NCBI GenBank assembly: GCA_947457605.1
Contig: CANGWP010000117.1
Span: 1 to 6,612 of the forward strand
DNA: 6,612 nt
Source of the DNA: Bdellovibrionales bacterium
GTDB taxonomy: Bacteria; Bdellovibrionota; UBA1018; CAIMNF01
Direction of reading: 5' to 3'
Position 1 is the stretch's first letter. Each line of letters starts with the position of its first letter. Below are positions 5,763-6,612 of this stretch, piece by piece. The notes beneath the pieces are model-generated. The model saw only the letters and a list, made by a program, of their open reading frames with translations, searched no databases and had not been told where the DNA came from. The translations under genes and the position numbers were made by a program.

Positions 5763-6612
5763 CTAGAATCCGATATCGTCGCCTGATGTGAGACCAAGTA
5801 CCGTAGCGTACGGAGAAATATTCAAAAAACCACTTCCACGGTAAGTCGTAAATGATCCCCCCAAATACAAAGAGGATCCCACGACCGCAAGCGCACTCAC
5901 CGTTGAGTTTGCCCCGGTGCTTTGGGTAAACGTGGTGTCGAGCGCACCTGTGGTGAGGTCGACTTTGGCAAGACGCTGGGCTGCAACCCCTCGATAGGTA
6001 CTGAAACTACCCCCCACATAGAGCGAGGATCCCGCGACCGCAAGCGCACTCACCGATGAATCGGGGCCAGTGCTTTGGGTGAAAGTGGTGTCGAGCGCAC
6101 CTGTGGTGAGATCAACTTTGGCAAGACGCTGAGCTGCAACCCCTCGATAGGTAGTGAAACCACCACCCACATAAAGCGAGGATCCCGCAACTGCAAGCGC
6201 AATCACCGTTGAGTTTGCCCCGGTGCTTTGGGTAAACGTGGTGTCGAGACCACCTGTGTTGAGGTCGACTTTGGCAAGACGCTGAGCCGCAACCCCTCGA
6301 TAGGTAGTGAAACCACCCCCCAGATAGAGCGAGGATCCCGCAACCGCAAGCGCACTCACCGTTGAATTTGCCCCGGTGGTTTGGGTAAACGTGGTGTCGA
6401 GCGCACCTGTGATGAGGTCGACTTTGGCAAGACGTTGGGCTGCAACCCCTCGATAGGTACTGAAACCACCCCCCAGATAGAGCGAGGATCCCGCAACCGC
6501 AAGCGCACTCACCCCTGAATCGAGGCCGGTGGTTTGGGTAAACGTGGTGTCGAGTTCTCCCGTAGAGAGGTTCACTTTTGCCAAGAACTGAGCAGGAGTG
6601 CCGCGATAGGCA
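5763..6612 (-). CDS. tandem-repeat beta-propeller-like protein (DUF5122/delta-60-like), N-terminus beyond right edge
   Basis: The frame is open from the right window edge to a TAG at 5763-5765, giving 282 visible residues. It is built of 51-residue repeats with the core LAKVDLTTGALDTTFTQ, a variable turn, SALAVAGSSLYVGG, then F(S/T)TYRGVAAQR. This pattern (start of a strand, LDTTF, ALAV, GSSLYVGG) resembles the delta-60/DUF5122 repeats of large secreted or surface proteins thought to form beta-propellers. The visible part begins in the middle of a repeat (AYRGTPAQF), so TTG at 6584 is an internal Leu and not a start; the gene continues to the right. After the last repeat the protein ends with a 26-residue tail (YRGSGFLN to GDDIGF). 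A signal peptide would be expected in the missing part but cannot be seen. The likely location is the cell surface or periplasm, and the role is unknown. Confidence 0.85.
   Translation of the reverse strand, partial: AYRGTPAQFLAKVNLSTGELDTTFTQTTGLDSGVSALAVAGSSLYLGGGFSTYRGVAAQRLAKVDLITGALDTTFTQTTGANSTVSALAVAGSSLYLGGGFTTYRGVAAQRLAKVDLNTGGLDTTFTQSTGANSTVIALAVAGSSLYVGGGFTTYRGVAAQRLAKVDLTTGALDTTFTQSTGPDSSVSALAVAGSSLYVGGSFSTYRGVAAQRLAKVDLTTGALDTTFTQSTGANSTVSALAVVGSSLYLGGSFTTYRGSGFLNISPYATVLGLTSGDDIGF
5839..6612. repeat. tandem array of 153-bp repeats
   Basis: The marker CGATAGG recurs at 5992, 6145, 6298, 6451 and 6604, exactly 153 bases apart each time. The units are 5839-5991 (diverged at its left end), 5992-6144, 6145-6297, 6298-6450 and 6451-6603 (diverged at its right end), and a further unit begins at 6604. 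The central units are close to identical: I count about 13 differences between 6145-6297 and 6298-6450. The array lies in frame within the repeat protein gene, each unit encoding 51 residues. Confidence 0.95.

Noticed and set aside
6582..6584. TTG at 6584 as the true start of the repeat protein
   Set aside because: The frame stays open to the window edge and the upstream residues (YRG-x-PAQF) match the end of the previous repeat, so this codon is an internal Leu.
5839..6612. CRISPR-like regular repeat spacing
   Set aside because: The period is 153 bases with no repeat/spacer division, and the units are translated in frame as 51-residue protein repeats.

Overview
The window looks like ordinary chromosomal sequence of a Gram-negative bacterium of moderate GC content. 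A lipopolysaccharide-type heptosyltransferase, a lipoprotein signal peptide and a tandem DUF5122/delta-60-like repeat protein together suggest a Bdellovibrionota (Bdellovibrio/Oligoflexia-like) or other 'deltaproteobacterial' genome. That placement is inferred from gene content and was not tested. No rRNA, tRNA, insertion sequence, CRISPR array or phage gene is visible. No stretch longer than 300 bases lacks a gene; the largest gap is about 186 bases.

Left part (1-3680): four minus-strand genes, read right to left and almost certainly one operon. They encode a GT9 heptosyltransferase-like enzyme, a GT2-like glycosyltransferase, a stand-alone class I glutamine amidotransferase, and a multi-pass YbhN/LPG_synthase_TM ('flippase-like') protein that runs off the left edge. 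Neighbouring genes overlap or are 9 bases apart. The set points to assembly or decoration of an envelope glycan or glycolipid: two sugar transfers, one possible amide or ammonia step, and a lipid- or glycolipid-handling membrane protein. The last gene has no good ATG; a TTG inside the amidotransferase gene is the best start.

Middle (3679-4868): a small glutathione S-transferase-like gene diverges from the operon with essentially no intergenic space. It converges, 17 bases apart, on a minus-strand gene for a secreted lipoprotein of unknown function.

Intergenic 4869-5054: the longest non-coding stretch. It holds the lipoprotein Shine-Dalgarno, a 23-bp imperfect palindrome overlapping a possible plus-strand promoter, and two short GC-rich hairpins.

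Right part (5055-6612): a plus-strand soluble protein of unknown function, then a convergent minus-strand gene made of nearly identical 153-bp (51-residue) repeats that runs off the right edge. The repeats are strikingly homogeneous in DNA and fall into two linked sequence subtypes.

I see no clear new defence or mobile system. The points most worth following are the amidotransferase embedded in the glycosyltransferase operon and the homogenised repeat array.
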